Shown one piece after another: positions 24,732 through 32,451 of a stretch of 44,606 nucleotides of DNA (the stretch's first letter is position 1; every line of letters starts with the position of its first letter). Position numbers and translations under genes: made by a program. Source of the stretch: an uncultured Collinsella sp. (GTDB lineage: Bacteria; Actinomycetota; Coriobacteriia; Coriobacteriales; Coriobacteriaceae). The stretch is from assembly GCA_900541175.1 (NCBI GenBank), contig UQIT01000016.1, positions 1 to 44,606 on the forward strand, in the 5' to 3' direction. The notes beneath the pieces are model-generated. The model saw only the letters and a program-made list of their open reading frames with translations. It was not told the DNA's origin and did no database searches.

Positions 24732-24777
24732 GAGTGTCCCCAACGACTAGTCGTTTAAGAACGTCCCCAATGACTAG
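24732..24777. repeat. GAGTGTCCC...CGTTTAAGAACGTCC repeat, copy 1
   Basis: About 46 bp. A second copy lies at 43882-43925 (shared GAGTGTCCC, GACT, CGTTTAAGAACGTCC and AATGACTA). Each holds a CGTTTAAGAACG palindrome. Located between lctP and pckA. Confidence 0.75.
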
Positions 24778-24916
24778 GCCGCTTGCGTGCGATTTTTGAC
24801 CGTTGGGCGGGCTTGCCGCCCTTGCCGCAAAAACGTTTTTGCATATCGGGTACAACGGGCTTTACGTGAGTAAAGTGCGCGCCGCGTCCACGTGCCGCGT
24901 TTTTAAAGGAGGCCCC

Positions 24917-26587
24917 ATGCCTGGTGTTACCCCTGCAGAAGTTCTGTCCAATTTTGGTATTACGCTGGTCGAAGATCCCGCCGAGAATCAACCCCGTCTG
25001 CTGGTCGATCTGCCCGCCGCGGAGCTCGTCGAGCACGCTATCCGCCGCGAAGAAGGCCGCATGGCATCCAACGGCGCGCTGGTGATCGAGACGGGGGAGC
25101 GTACCGGCCGTTCCCCCAATGACCGCTTTATCGTTGACACCCCCGATGTTCACGACAAGATTGCCTGGGGCGCGGTCAACCGCCCGCTGTCCGTCGAGAG
25201 CTATGAGGCCATCAAGGCCGGCATCGTCGACTATCTCAACGAGCGCGACGTGTTCGTCACCCGCGGCATGGCAGGTGCCGACCGCAACCACACGCGTCGA
25301 CTGCTCGTTGCCTGCGAGCGTGCCAGCCAGGCACTTTTTATTAAGCAGATGCTCGCCCGCCCGCTCGCTCGCGAAATCGCGCGCACCGGCGAGCCGGACT
25401 TCTGCGTCCTTGCCGCGCCAGGTTACCAGTGTGACCCCGCCATCAAGGGCCTCAACTCCAGCGCCGCGGTGGTCATCAACTTCCAGGAACGCGTGATTCT
25501 GGTCGCCGGCACCGGCTACTCCGGCGAGATTAAAAAGTCGATCTTTAGCGTCATGAACTATCTGCTGCCCGTCGAGGACGACGTGCTGCCCATGCACTGC
25601 TCGGCCAGCATGGATCCCGTCACGCACGAGACCGCCGTGTTCTTTGGCCTGTCCGGCACCGGCAAGACCACGCTTTCGGCCAATCCCACGCGCCTGCTGA
25701 TCGGCGACGACGAGCACGGTTGGTCCGACATGGGCATCTTCAACATCGAGGGTGGCTGCTACGCCAAATGCGAGGGCCTGGACGCCTTCCACGAGCCCGA
25801 GATCTTCAACGCCGTCCGTTTTGGCGCCATTTGCGAAAACGTGGTGCTCGACGAGAACCGCAAGCCCAACTACGACGACATCTCGATCACGCACAACACG
25901 CGCGTGGCCTATCCCGTGGAGCACATTCCTAACGCGTGGACTAAGGGCATGGGCACCACTCCGAGTGTCGTGCTGTTCCTGACTTGCGACGCTTTTGGCG
26001 TGCTGCCGCCCATCTCGCGCCTGACGGCCGACGCCGCCATGTACCACTTTGTGACGGGCTTTACGGCTAAGATTCCCGGCACCGAGGTCGGCGTCACCGA
26101 GCCCACGCCCACGTTCTCTTCGCTGTTCGGCGAGCCGTTTATGCCGCTCGACCCCATGGTTTACGCCAAGATGCTTGGCGAGCGCATTGCCGACGGCCGC
26201 ACGCGCGTGTACCTGGTCAACACCGGCTGGATCGGCGGCGGCTACGGCGTGGGTCATCGCATCGAGCTGGCCTACACGCGCTCGCTGGTCGCGCGCGCCC
26301 TCGACGGCACCATTGAGGACAGCGAGTTCGTGCACGACGACATCTTTAACGTCGACATTCCCACGACGTGCCACGGCGTGCCCGATGGCATCCTGGTGCC
26401 GCGCCAATACTGGCAGAACACCGCGCGCTACGACGAGGCCGCGCACAACCTGGCGGTGATGTTCGAGGAGAACTTCGAGAAGAAGTACTCGCACCTGCCC
26501 GAGTCCGTCAAAGCCGCCGGCCCGCACGCCCAGGTGTCCGCCGAGGCCCGTCATCGCGGCCGCGGCCTGCTGGGACTCCGCCACTAG
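24917..26587 (+). CDS. pckA: Phosphoenolpyruvate carboxykinase (ATP)
   Basis: About 556 aa. Converts oxaloacetate and ATP to PEP, ADP and CO2 (or the reverse in anaerobes). Kinase-specific motif FFGLSGTGKTTLSA is the P-loop; GDDEHGW follows as kinase 2; substrate contacts include RTGRSPNDRF and the IKKSIFSVMNYLLP segment with its Lys. It belongs to the ATP-type family (length, and FGLSGTGKTTL instead of the GTP-type hyperreactive Cys loop). The ATG at 24917 has AAAGGAGG 8 bases upstream. A hairpin-repeat terminator follows. Confidence 0.94.
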   Translation: MPGVTPAEVLSNFGITLVEDPAENQPRLLVDLPAAELVEHAIRREEGRMASNGALVIETGERTGRSPNDRFIVDTPDVHDKIAWGAVNRPLSVESYEAIKAGIVDYLNERDVFVTRGMAGADRNHTRRLLVACERASQALFIKQMLARPLAREIARTGEPDFCVLAAPGYQCDPAIKGLNSSAAVVINFQERVILVAGTGYSGEIKKSIFSVMNYLLPVEDDVLPMHCSASMDPVTHETAVFFGLSGTGKTTLSANPTRLLIGDDEHGWSDMGIFNIEGGCYAKCEGLDAFHEPEIFNAVRFGAICENVVLDENRKPNYDDISITHNTRVAYPVEHIPNAWTKGMGTTPSVVLFLTCDAFGVLPPISRLTADAAMYHFVTGFTAKIPGTEVGVTEPTPTFSSLFGEPFMPLDPMVYAKMLGERIADGRTRVYLVNTGWIGGGYGVGHRIELAYTRSLVARALDGTIEDSEFVHDDIFNVDIPTTCHGVPDGILVPRQYWQNTARYDEAAHNLAVMFEENFEKKYSHLPESVKAAGPHAQVSAEARHRGRGLLGLRH

Positions 26588-26606
26588 CTTCGCCGTGAGT
26601 CCATAT

Positions 26607-26643
26607 CCACCACAAAGGGGACAGGCACCTTTGTGGTGGTTTT
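26607..26643 (+). terminator. CCACCACAAAGG hairpin repeat, copy B, acting as pckA terminator
   Basis: Arms pair across 26607-26639 and are followed by TTTTT on the plus strand. The loop has the reverse orientation relative to copies C, E and F (GGGGACAGGCACC). Confidence 0.85.
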
Positions 26644-26670
26644 GCTCACGTGGATGACTCGGGTTACAAT
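26642..26670 (+). promoter_or_regulatory. Promoter of the B3/B4-domain gene
   Basis: TTGCTC (26642-26647) and TACAAT (26665-26670) with a 17-bp spacer. The start would lie near 26677, leaving a 136-nt leader with a GTCCCC/GGGGAC hairpin (26684-26706) and a second GC stem near 26760. Confidence 0.65.
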
Positions 26671-26812
26671 ACGCCTGACATATCGTCCCCTTCTCCGGAT
26701 GGGGACAGCGTAAGCGTTCTTGTGACGGCACCGTAGGACTTTGAAGGTGGTCGTTGTAAGGGCGCTTTTTGTTTAGGCGCTCGCGTTGGCGCGAATCGTG
26801 AAGGGAGCATGT

Positions 26813-27532
26813 GTGAAGAGCTTTATTGCCGAGGATTCATTTTGGGAGCTGTTTCCGCAGGCAGCGGTCGGTGTTGTAGTCGTTGAGGGCATGAAACCCG
26901 CGGCGCAGATTCCTCAAGAGGACGTGGACGCGATTGCGGCGCTGCTCGATCGCGCCAATATCGACGCGGAGCGTCATCTGACCAGCGACACTATCAGCGA
27001 GAACGCACCGGTCAAGGCATGGCGCGAGGCGTATCGTCTGTTCAAGACTAAGAAGGGTGCGCGTTGTTCGATTGAGAACCTGCTTAAGCGCGTGCTCAAG
27101 GGCAAGCCGGTCGGTCATATCACGCCGGCGGTGGATATTTACAACACGGTGTCGCTGACCTACGCGCTGCCCGTGGGAGGCGAGGATCTGCATGCGATCG
27201 AGGGAGACCTTCGCCTGAAGGTGACCGACGGTGGCGACGCGTTCTTGCCGCTTGGCGAGGAGGCGGACGATCCGACGCTGCCCTGCGAGCTGGCCTATAT
27301 CGATGATGCGGGCGCCGTGTGCCGCTGCTGGAACTGGCGCGACGGCGTTCGAACGGCTCTGTCCGATGATTCGGCCGATGCGTTCCTGGCGATTGAGTGC
27401 GTGGAGCCCGAGCGAATGAAGGACTGCCAGGCCGCGATCGATCGCCTCGCTGAGTTGCTCGAGCGTTATCTGGGAGCGACGGTTGTCGTTAAGACGCTTG
27501 TGACTCGCGACAATCCCTGCGTGGAGCTGTAG
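26813..27532 (+). CDS. B3/B4 tRNA-editing-domain protein
   Basis: 239 aa. A stand-alone relative of the B3/B4 editing domain of phenylalanyl-tRNA synthetase beta: APVKAWREAYRLFKTKKGARCSIENLLKRV followed by AVDIYNTVSLTYALPVGGEDL is the typical conserved block. Such proteins may hydrolyse mischarged tRNA or bind amino acids; function is mostly unproven. The GTG at 26813 is chosen because AAGGGAG lies 5 bases upstream; an overlapping ATG four bases earlier is out of frame. Single gene with hairpin repeats on both sides. Confidence 0.8.
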   Translation: MKSFIAEDSFWELFPQAAVGVVVVEGMKPAAQIPQEDVDAIAALLDRANIDAERHLTSDTISENAPVKAWREAYRLFKTKKGARCSIENLLKRVLKGKPVGHITPAVDIYNTVSLTYALPVGGEDLHAIEGDLRLKVTDGGDAFLPLGEEADDPTLPCELAYIDDAGAVCRCWNWRDGVRTALSDDSADAFLAIECVEPERMKDCQAAIDRLAELLERYLGATVVVKTLVTRDNPCVEL

Positions 27533-27560
27533 CGAAGTCTGCGGATCAAACTCGACGGTC

Positions 27561-27602
27561 AAAACCACCACAATGGTGCCTGTCCCCTTTGTGGTGGTTT
27601 TT
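27561..27602. terminator. CCACCACAAAGG hairpin repeat, copy C
   Basis: Stem 27565-27597 flanked by AAAA and TTTTTT, so it can terminate on both strands. It ends the B3/B4-domain gene. Confidence 0.85.
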
Positions 27603-27705
27603 ATGTTGATGGGTTAACAAATAGGGTGCGCAGGGCTGGCGGCCGATAAGTACGGTTAAGATGTTTACCCGTTAGCATTATGCAAGCGAAAGGCGGTCGT
27701 CTCCC

Positions 27706-28155
27706 ATGCAGCAGAACGACGAGACACGTTTCGAGGACTTTGTCGGACTGATCAGCGGGCTCTACAAGGAGATCCAGCGCATTAAGACATCCGAGGGCGC
27801 AAGGCTGGGCCTCAAGGGCTCCGACGTTATGTGCCTGTACTATCTTGAGCGCAGCAAGGACGGCCTGACTGGCGCCGACCTCGCTCGCATGGCAGGCGTG
27901 ACCCGCGCCGCCGTCTCGCGCACGCTCGCGCATCTGGAGGAGGGCGGCTACGTCGAGGTCGATGATTCGGGCGATGCCGCCGTTAAGTATCGTGCTCCGG
28001 TGCGCCTGACCGCTCTGGGCGGCGAGAGTATGAGCGAGGCGGACCGCATCATTCGCGAGGTGCTCGATACCACCGGTAAGGCTATGGGTGTGGAGCAGCG
28101 CGAGCAGATGTATGCGTCGCTACGCACGATTCTCAACACCCTGCGCGAGATCTAA
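27706..28155 (+). CDS. MarR-family transcriptional regulator
   Basis: 149 aa. A winged-helix core with LTGADLARMAGVTRAAVSRTLAHLEEGGYVEV is the MarR recognition helix and wing, flanked by dimerisation helices (FVGLISGLYKEIQRI and YASLRTILNTLREI). MarR proteins repress by binding palindromes and release on small ligands. The wing carries KYRAPVRLTALG. It is 119 bases before the DegV gene, same strand, so they may be linked, but no target palindrome is evident. RBS weak (GAAAGG). Confidence 0.88.
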   Translation: MQQNDETRFEDFVGLISGLYKEIQRIKTSEGARLGLKGSDVMCLYYLERSKDGLTGADLARMAGVTRAAVSRTLAHLEEGGYVEVDDSGDAAVKYRAPVRLTALGGESMSEADRIIREVLDTTGKAMGVEQREQMYASLRTILNTLREI

Positions 28156-28273
28156 GGCCGCCAAGGCATTTGCTTCCAATTAACAACTGCATAGTCCCGT
28201 TTGAGCGCGTATGCCGTGCCGGGGCTTGCTGTCAAAATTCCCTGCGCGGGACCTGCACAAGAAAGGATTCGCT

Positions 28274-29128
28274 ATGTCCGTCCGTATTATTACCGATTCC
28301 GCAAGCGATATGTCACCGGCCGAGCACCCAGCATTGGCCGTTTTGCCACTGTCCGTCACCTTTGGCACCGATGTGTACATGGATGGCGTCGACATCGATC
28401 ACCAGCGCTTTTACGAGATGCTCGTGGAGCGCGATGAGCTGCCTAAGACCGGCCAGGTCAACCCGTACGCGTTTTCGCAGGCTATTGCCGAGGCGCGTGA
28501 GGCCGGCGATGAGGCAGTGATTATTACCGTGGGCGCTAAGCTTTCGGGTACCAACCAAAGTGCCCGCACCGCACTTGCCGAGGCGCCGGGCGGCGATGTG
28601 TATGTGGTGGATAGCAATAACGTTACCCTGGGCGAGCGCGTGCTGGTTGAGTACGCGCTGCGTTTGGTGGACGAGGGCCAGGGCGCGGCTCAGATCGCGG
28701 CGGCTGTCGAGGCCGTGCGCGACCGTGTAGTCGTCATCGGCCTGCTCGAGACGCTTGAGTACCTCGTTCGCGGCGGTCGCCTGTCTGCTGCGGCTGGTGC
28801 TGTGGGCACGTTGCTCAATGTGAAGCCCGTTGTGGCAGCGGAGGACGGTCTGATCGTGCAGCTGGGCAAGGCTCGTGGCTCCAAGAACGGCCGGAACCTG
28901 CTCAACCAGAAGGTCGAAAAGGCAGGCGGCATCGACTTTTCCATGCCGCTGGCGCTCGGCTATACGGGCCTTTCGGATGCGGTGCTCAAGAAGTATATCG
29001 AGGACAGTGCGGCACTGTGGGCTGGTCACACCGAGGGCGAACTGCCCGTTCACACCATTGGTGCCACCATCGGCACCCACGTAGGCCCTGGCGCCGTAGC
29101 CGTAGCCTTCTTCCAGCCCGCCAACTAA
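28274..29128 (+). CDS. DegV-family fatty-acid-binding protein
   Basis: 284 aa. Two-domain DegV/FakB fold: it opens with VRIITDSASDMSP, has PKTGQVNPYAF and ITVGAKLSGTNQSA (fatty-acid carboxylate-binding Thr/Ser region), and GLLETLEYLVRGGRLSAAAG and GPGAVAVAFF in the C-domain. FakB proteins present exogenous fatty acids to the kinase FakA for phospholipid synthesis; FakA is not in this window. The ATG at 28274 follows GAAAGGA. Confidence 0.88.
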   Translation: MSVRIITDSASDMSPAEHPALAVLPLSVTFGTDVYMDGVDIDHQRFYEMLVERDELPKTGQVNPYAFSQAIAEAREAGDEAVIITVGAKLSGTNQSARTALAEAPGGDVYVVDSNNVTLGERVLVEYALRLVDEGQGAAQIAAAVEAVRDRVVVIGLLETLEYLVRGGRLSAAAGAVGTLLNVKPVVAAEDGLIVQLGKARGSKNGRNLLNQKVEKAGGIDFSMPLALGYTGLSDAVLKKYIEDSAALWAGHTEGELPVHTIGATIGTHVGPGAVAVAFFQPAN

Positions 29129-29140
29129 CCGACCTGCCAT

Positions 29141-29178
29141 AAACCACCACAAAGGTGCTTACCCCTTTGTGGTGGTTT
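29141..29178. terminator. CCACCACAAAGG hairpin repeat, copy D
   Basis: Stem 29144-29175 with a shortened loop (GGTGCTTACCCC); AAA before and TTTA after. It follows the DegV gene by 15 bases and serves as its terminator. Confidence 0.8.
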
Positions 29179-29354
29179 AGTTTACTTGGGCTAACTTATG
29201 GAGAAGCTATGGCGGCGGATATTGATGCTGCAAAGTAAACCACGGCGAACTATATTGGTTTCAGCAACGGAGCAGGCAATAGGCGATGAAAAAGCCTGCC
29301 CTGTTGAGTTTGATTCGCATTCCTCCCCTCTGTGCGATTCAACGGTGTACTTCG
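29176..29354. other. Non-coding stretch ahead of an orphan terminator
   Basis: No gene called. It contains a 9-codon reading with a GGAGAAGC site upstream (ATG at 29209, ending 29238) and an AT-rich TATATT near 29250 that might be part of a promoter. Evidence is thin. Confidence 0.3.
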
Positions 29355-29400
29355 GGAACAGGCCCGCTGGCAACTAACTGCCGGCGGGCCTGTTCCTGTT
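29355..29400 (+). terminator. Orphan terminator between degV and trpS
   Basis: An 18-bp near-perfect stem (29355-29372 with 29379-29396) followed by TGTTT. DegV already has a terminator 180 bases earlier, so it may end a separate short transcript. Confidence 0.6.
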
Positions 29401-29442
29401 TGTCGGGGGAGTGCGATGGACGGAGCCGAAGCGGTCCGGCTC

Positions 29443-29474
29443 CAAAAAGGCGGACGCCGTAGCGCCCGCCCTAT
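29443..29474 (-). terminator. Terminator of trpS
   Basis: On the minus strand GGCGGGCGCTACGGCGTCCGCC folds around a short loop and is followed by TTTTTGG (29445-29450). It lies about 30 bases past the trpS stop. Confidence 0.75.
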
Positions 29475-29505
29475 AGCAATCGAAAGCTCAAGCCAGCAGA
29501 TCGGC

Positions 29506-30555
29506 CTAGTACACCATACCCATGGCGTCCTGAACCTCTGCCAGGGTCTGCTCGGCGATCTCGTTGGCGCGACGGTTGCCCTCGTGCAGCACGTCCTTCA
29601 CGTAATCCAGATCGTTCTCGTAGCGCTGGCGACGCTCGCGGATAGGTGCGAAGTACTCGTTGACGACCTCGGTCACGTACTTCTTGAGCTGGCCGGAGCC
29701 GCCCATGCCAATCTCCTCGGCAATTTCGACCTCGGAGCGGCCGGTGCAGATGGCGGCTGTCGAAAGCAGGCCAGACACGCCGGGGCGGTTCTCGGGATCG
29801 AACGTGATCATGCGCTCAGAGTCGGTCTGGCTTTTCTTGATGCGCTTGGCCGTCTCCTCAGCGGTCATCGAGATGTTGATGGCGTTGCCGTAGCTCTTGC
29901 TCATCTTGCGACCGTCAAGGCCGGGCAGTAGCGGGGTCTCGGACAGCAGCGCGTCGACTTCGGGGAACACCTTGCCGTAACGGTTGTTAAAGCGGCGGGC
30001 GATGGTGCGGGTAAGCTCGATGTGCGGCAGCTGGTCGCGACCGACGGGTACCACGTTGCCCTTGCAGAACAGGATGTCGCAGGCTTGATGTACCGGGTAG
30101 GTGAGCAGAAGGCCGGTGAGCTCGTGGCCCGAGGCCTCCATCTCGGCCTTGACGGTGGGGTTGCGCGCCAGCTCGGCCTCGGACACCAGCGACAGGAACG
30201 GCAGCATGAGCTGGTTGGCGGCGGGCACGGCGGAGTGCGCGTAGATCATGGTCTTGTCGGGGTCGATGCCGCAGGCAAGGTAGTCCATGACCATGTTGTA
30301 CACGTTGTCCTCGATGTGCTCGGTCGTGTCGCGGTCAGTGATGACCTGGTAGTCGGCGATGAGCACGTTGGTCTTGGCGCCCATGTTCTGCAGCTCAACA
30401 CGGCCCTTGAGGGTACCGAAGTAGTGGCCTAGGTGCAGACGGCCGGTGGGGCGGTCGCCGGTGAGCATGGTGAACTTCTCGGGCGTTTTGGCCAGGCCCT
30501 CGCGAATGGCGTTGCTCTTTTGCAGCGCGACTTCGTAGCTGTTCTCGTTTGGCAT
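29506..30555 (-). CDS. trpS: Tryptophanyl-tRNA synthetase
   Basis: 349 aa, class I synthetase charging tRNA-Trp. The HIGH motif appears as GRLHLGHYFG and the KMSKS loop as GLDGRKMSKSYGNAI. Tryptophan-pocket context includes LTYPVHQACDIL and VGRDQLPHIELTR. Normal length. The ATG at 30555 has TAGGAGC upstream; the open frame extends further but without support. It lies 170 bases after the WecA-like gene; the gap holds GC-rich small hairpins and no T-box was found. Confidence 0.94.
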   Translation of the reverse strand: MPNENSYEVALQKSNAIREGLAKTPEKFTMLTGDRPTGRLHLGHYFGTLKGRVELQNMGAKTNVLIADYQVITDRDTTEHIEDNVYNMVMDYLACGIDPDKTMIYAHSAVPAANQLMLPFLSLVSEAELARNPTVKAEMEASGHELTGLLLTYPVHQACDILFCKGNVVPVGRDQLPHIELTRTIARRFNNRYGKVFPEVDALLSETPLLPGLDGRKMSKSYGNAINISMTAEETAKRIKKSQTDSERMITFDPENRPGVSGLLSTAAICTGRSEVEIAEEIGMGGSGQLKKYVTEVVNEYFAPIRERRQRYENDLDYVKDVLHEGNRRANEIAEQTLAEVQDAMGMVY

Positions 30556-30725
30556 GATTGCTCCTAACGTATGTTCATGGGTCAAGATGATAACGCGTTT
30601 ATTGGAGGGGCGGTGCGTAAGTAGGCGAGGGGCGGGAGAGGGACGCGCGTGGTGCGGCATGTGCGATGGGTGCGGCGCGGCCGCGCTTGGCTAACGGTGC
30701 CTTGGCACATCCTCGGCAGCTTGCC

Positions 30726-31925
30726 CTAGAGCTTGTGGTGGCGCTCTTCTTTGCGTTCCTCGGCTGCCTGCTCCTCCTGCTTAAAGGCGGGGTCGTCGGG
30801 GGTGACGAGCTCGTCCTCGTGCGTACGCTTGTTGTAATGGTGGCGCAGCACGGGTTCAAACAGGTGCAGGTGCTTGGCGAAGGCCGCCGAGCCAATGGCG
30901 AGCACGGTAAAGATGAGCACACGCATGGGCACCTCGACCTGGTTAATCGCGGCGGCGCCGGCCGAAAGCATGATGCACCAGGCATAGATGAGCAGCACGG
31001 CCTGTTTTTGGTTGTAGCCTTCTTGGATCAAGCGGTGGTGGATGTGGCCCTTGTCGGCCTGCCCAATGCTAATGTGGGCGCGCCTGCGGCGCACAATGGC
31101 GCTAAACGTGTCGATGATGGGCACGCCGGCAACGATGAGCGGGATGATAAGCGAGGTGAGCGCGGCGGTGCGGCTCACGTTGAGCAGCGAGATGGAGCCC
31201 AACGCAAAGCCTAGAAGCAGCGACCCCGAGTCGCCCAAGAAGATGCTTGCGGGGTTGAAGTTGTAGCGCAAAAAGGCCAGACAGGCGCCAAAGAGCGCAA
31301 TGGAGAGCGCGGCGGCGTCGATGCGGCCCGAGAGAACGGCCATCGAAAACATGGTGAACGACGCGATGCCGCAGATGCCCGTGGCCAAGCCGTCGAGGCC
31401 GTCGATGAGGTTAATGATGTTGGTGAATGCCACCAGATAGATCACGGTGATGGGGTAGGCGAGCCATGCGAGCATGATTTCGCCGGGGGCAAACGGGTTG
31501 ACGATGACGCCGATTTTCAGGCCGCCGATACAGGCGATGAGCGCGGCGAGGACCTGTCCGGCCAGCTTTTGCTTGGGCTTGAGCTGGAAGACGTCGTCGA
31601 TAGCGCCGGTCGCAAAGATGACGGTAAAGGAGAGCGCCAGCATGGGATAGCTAATGTGAAGGCGCGGGTGCGGCACCAGGACGGGTGGCCAGCCTAGGTG
31701 CCAGGTGCCTAGGATTTGCACAATGCAGGCAACGACCAGGCCCAAAAACACCGCCGTTCCGCCCAAACGCGGGATGGGCTTGGTGTTGATGCGGCGCTTA
31801 GAAGGATAGTCGACGGCATCGAGCTTAATTGCCAAGCGCTTGACCAGGGGCACCGCGAGGAAGGTCGTGATAAAGGCCGCCGCTGCCACGCATAGGTACG
31901 GTATGTAGCTCGGGGATGAAGCCAT
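30726..31925 (-). CDS. Undecaprenyl-phosphate N-acetylglucosamine-1-phosphate transferase (WecA/TagO-like)
   Basis: 399 aa polytopic membrane enzyme of the MraY/WecA family. It transfers a sugar phosphate from UDP-GlcNAc to undecaprenyl phosphate to start surface glycan synthesis. Motifs: IPRLGGTAVFLG, GAIDDVFQLKPKQKL (Mg-binding Asp pair), NIINLIDGLDGLATG, FLGDSGSLLLGF and RRRRAHISIGQADKGHIHHRL (the HIHH loop typical of WecA/TagO, absent in MraY). About eleven helices and a charged C-tail. The ATG at 31925 is preferred over a TTG at 31943; neither has a strong ribosome site. Confidence 0.88.
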   Translation of the reverse strand: MASSPSYIPYLCVAAAAFITTFLAVPLVKRLAIKLDAVDYPSKRRINTKPIPRLGGTAVFLGLVVACIVQILGTWHLGWPPVLVPHPRLHISYPMLALSFTVIFATGAIDDVFQLKPKQKLAGQVLAALIACIGGLKIGVIVNPFAPGEIMLAWLAYPITVIYLVAFTNIINLIDGLDGLATGICGIASFTMFSMAVLSGRIDAAALSIALFGACLAFLRYNFNPASIFLGDSGSLLLGFALGSISLLNVSRTAALTSLIIPLIVAGVPIIDTFSAIVRRRRAHISIGQADKGHIHHRLIQEGYNQKQAVLLIYAWCIMLSAGAAAINQVEVPMRVLIFTVLAIGSAAFAKHLHLFEPVLRHHYNKRTHEDELVTPDDPAFKQEEQAAEERKEERHHKL

Positions 31926-32130
31926 GAATCTAAAAACCGCCAAGCGTCGAAGGAAAAGGTCAGAAGAACGCCATGCGCAAAGGGCATAGCCGAACCATAA
32001 TACTCGACCAAGGGGGGTGCATGTAATTGCACGCAGCGATAATCACGCGCTTACCAGATATTGGGATGTTGTCGATGGCTTGTCGGGATGCCGGCGGGAA
32101 TCCATATGGACCGTGATGGTGATTTTCGGC

Positions 32131-32300
32131 AAAAGAAAACCACCCCCCACGTTACGAAAATGAACCCACCTAAAACAGGTGGGTGCCCTCATCGACTGTT
32201 CCAGCGTCCTTAACAACGAAGGATACCTGTACTAGGTACGACTGTGTGGGCTCCCTAAATAAACGCGACGGTTCACCCAGTTGCTCCGCGGGGGGCGGAA
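32131..32300 (-). ncRNA. Structured ~170-nt RNA, 6S-like fold
   Basis: On the minus strand 32287-32298 and 32140-32151 pair as a continuous 12-bp closing stem (two G-U pairs). Inside it TGAACC pairs with GGTTCA, and a local hairpin ACCCACCTGTTTTAGGTGGG (about 32164-32184) sits on the 3' side of an open region, with further hairpins towards the tip (TCCTT...AAGGA). The closing stem is followed by TTTTCTTTT. A -10-like TATGAT lies 8 bases before the 5' end. A long rod with a central bubble and 3'-side hairpin is the 6S RNA plan; other actinobacterial or clostridial structured RNAs (for example raiA-type) are alternatives. Identity not proven. Confidence 0.65.
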
Positions 32301-32307
32301 TACCTAC

Positions 32308-32336
32308 ATCATAAAGCGGCACTTTGTGGATTCCAG
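32308..32336 (-). promoter_or_regulatory. Possible promoter of the structured RNA
   Basis: Minus-strand TATGAT (32308-32313) with a weak CTGGAA (32331-32336) 17 bases upstream; the start would fall near 32300, just before the closing stem. Confidence 0.45.
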
Positions 32337-32451
32337 TCTTGACATTACAAAAATCGTGTCGGACGATTACGGCGCCTTAGGGACGGAGCCGTCTACGCGG
32401 TCTGGCCCTTTACGTTTGAGCTGCTGAATCGTTGTTTTGGAGCATGTTTTT

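Noticed and set aside
24755..26731. 658-codon open frame antisense to pckA
   Set aside because: It mirrors a highly conserved PckA frame, is rich in His/Arg/Gly typical of high-GC antisense shadows, and has no domain or ribosome site. The same applies to long antisense frames over serA, serC, pncB, proB and proA.
26677..26812. T-box riboswitch before the B3/B4-domain gene
   Set aside because: GGCACCG and GGTGG fragments are present, but the conserved T-box core and a matched antiterminator are not recognisable.
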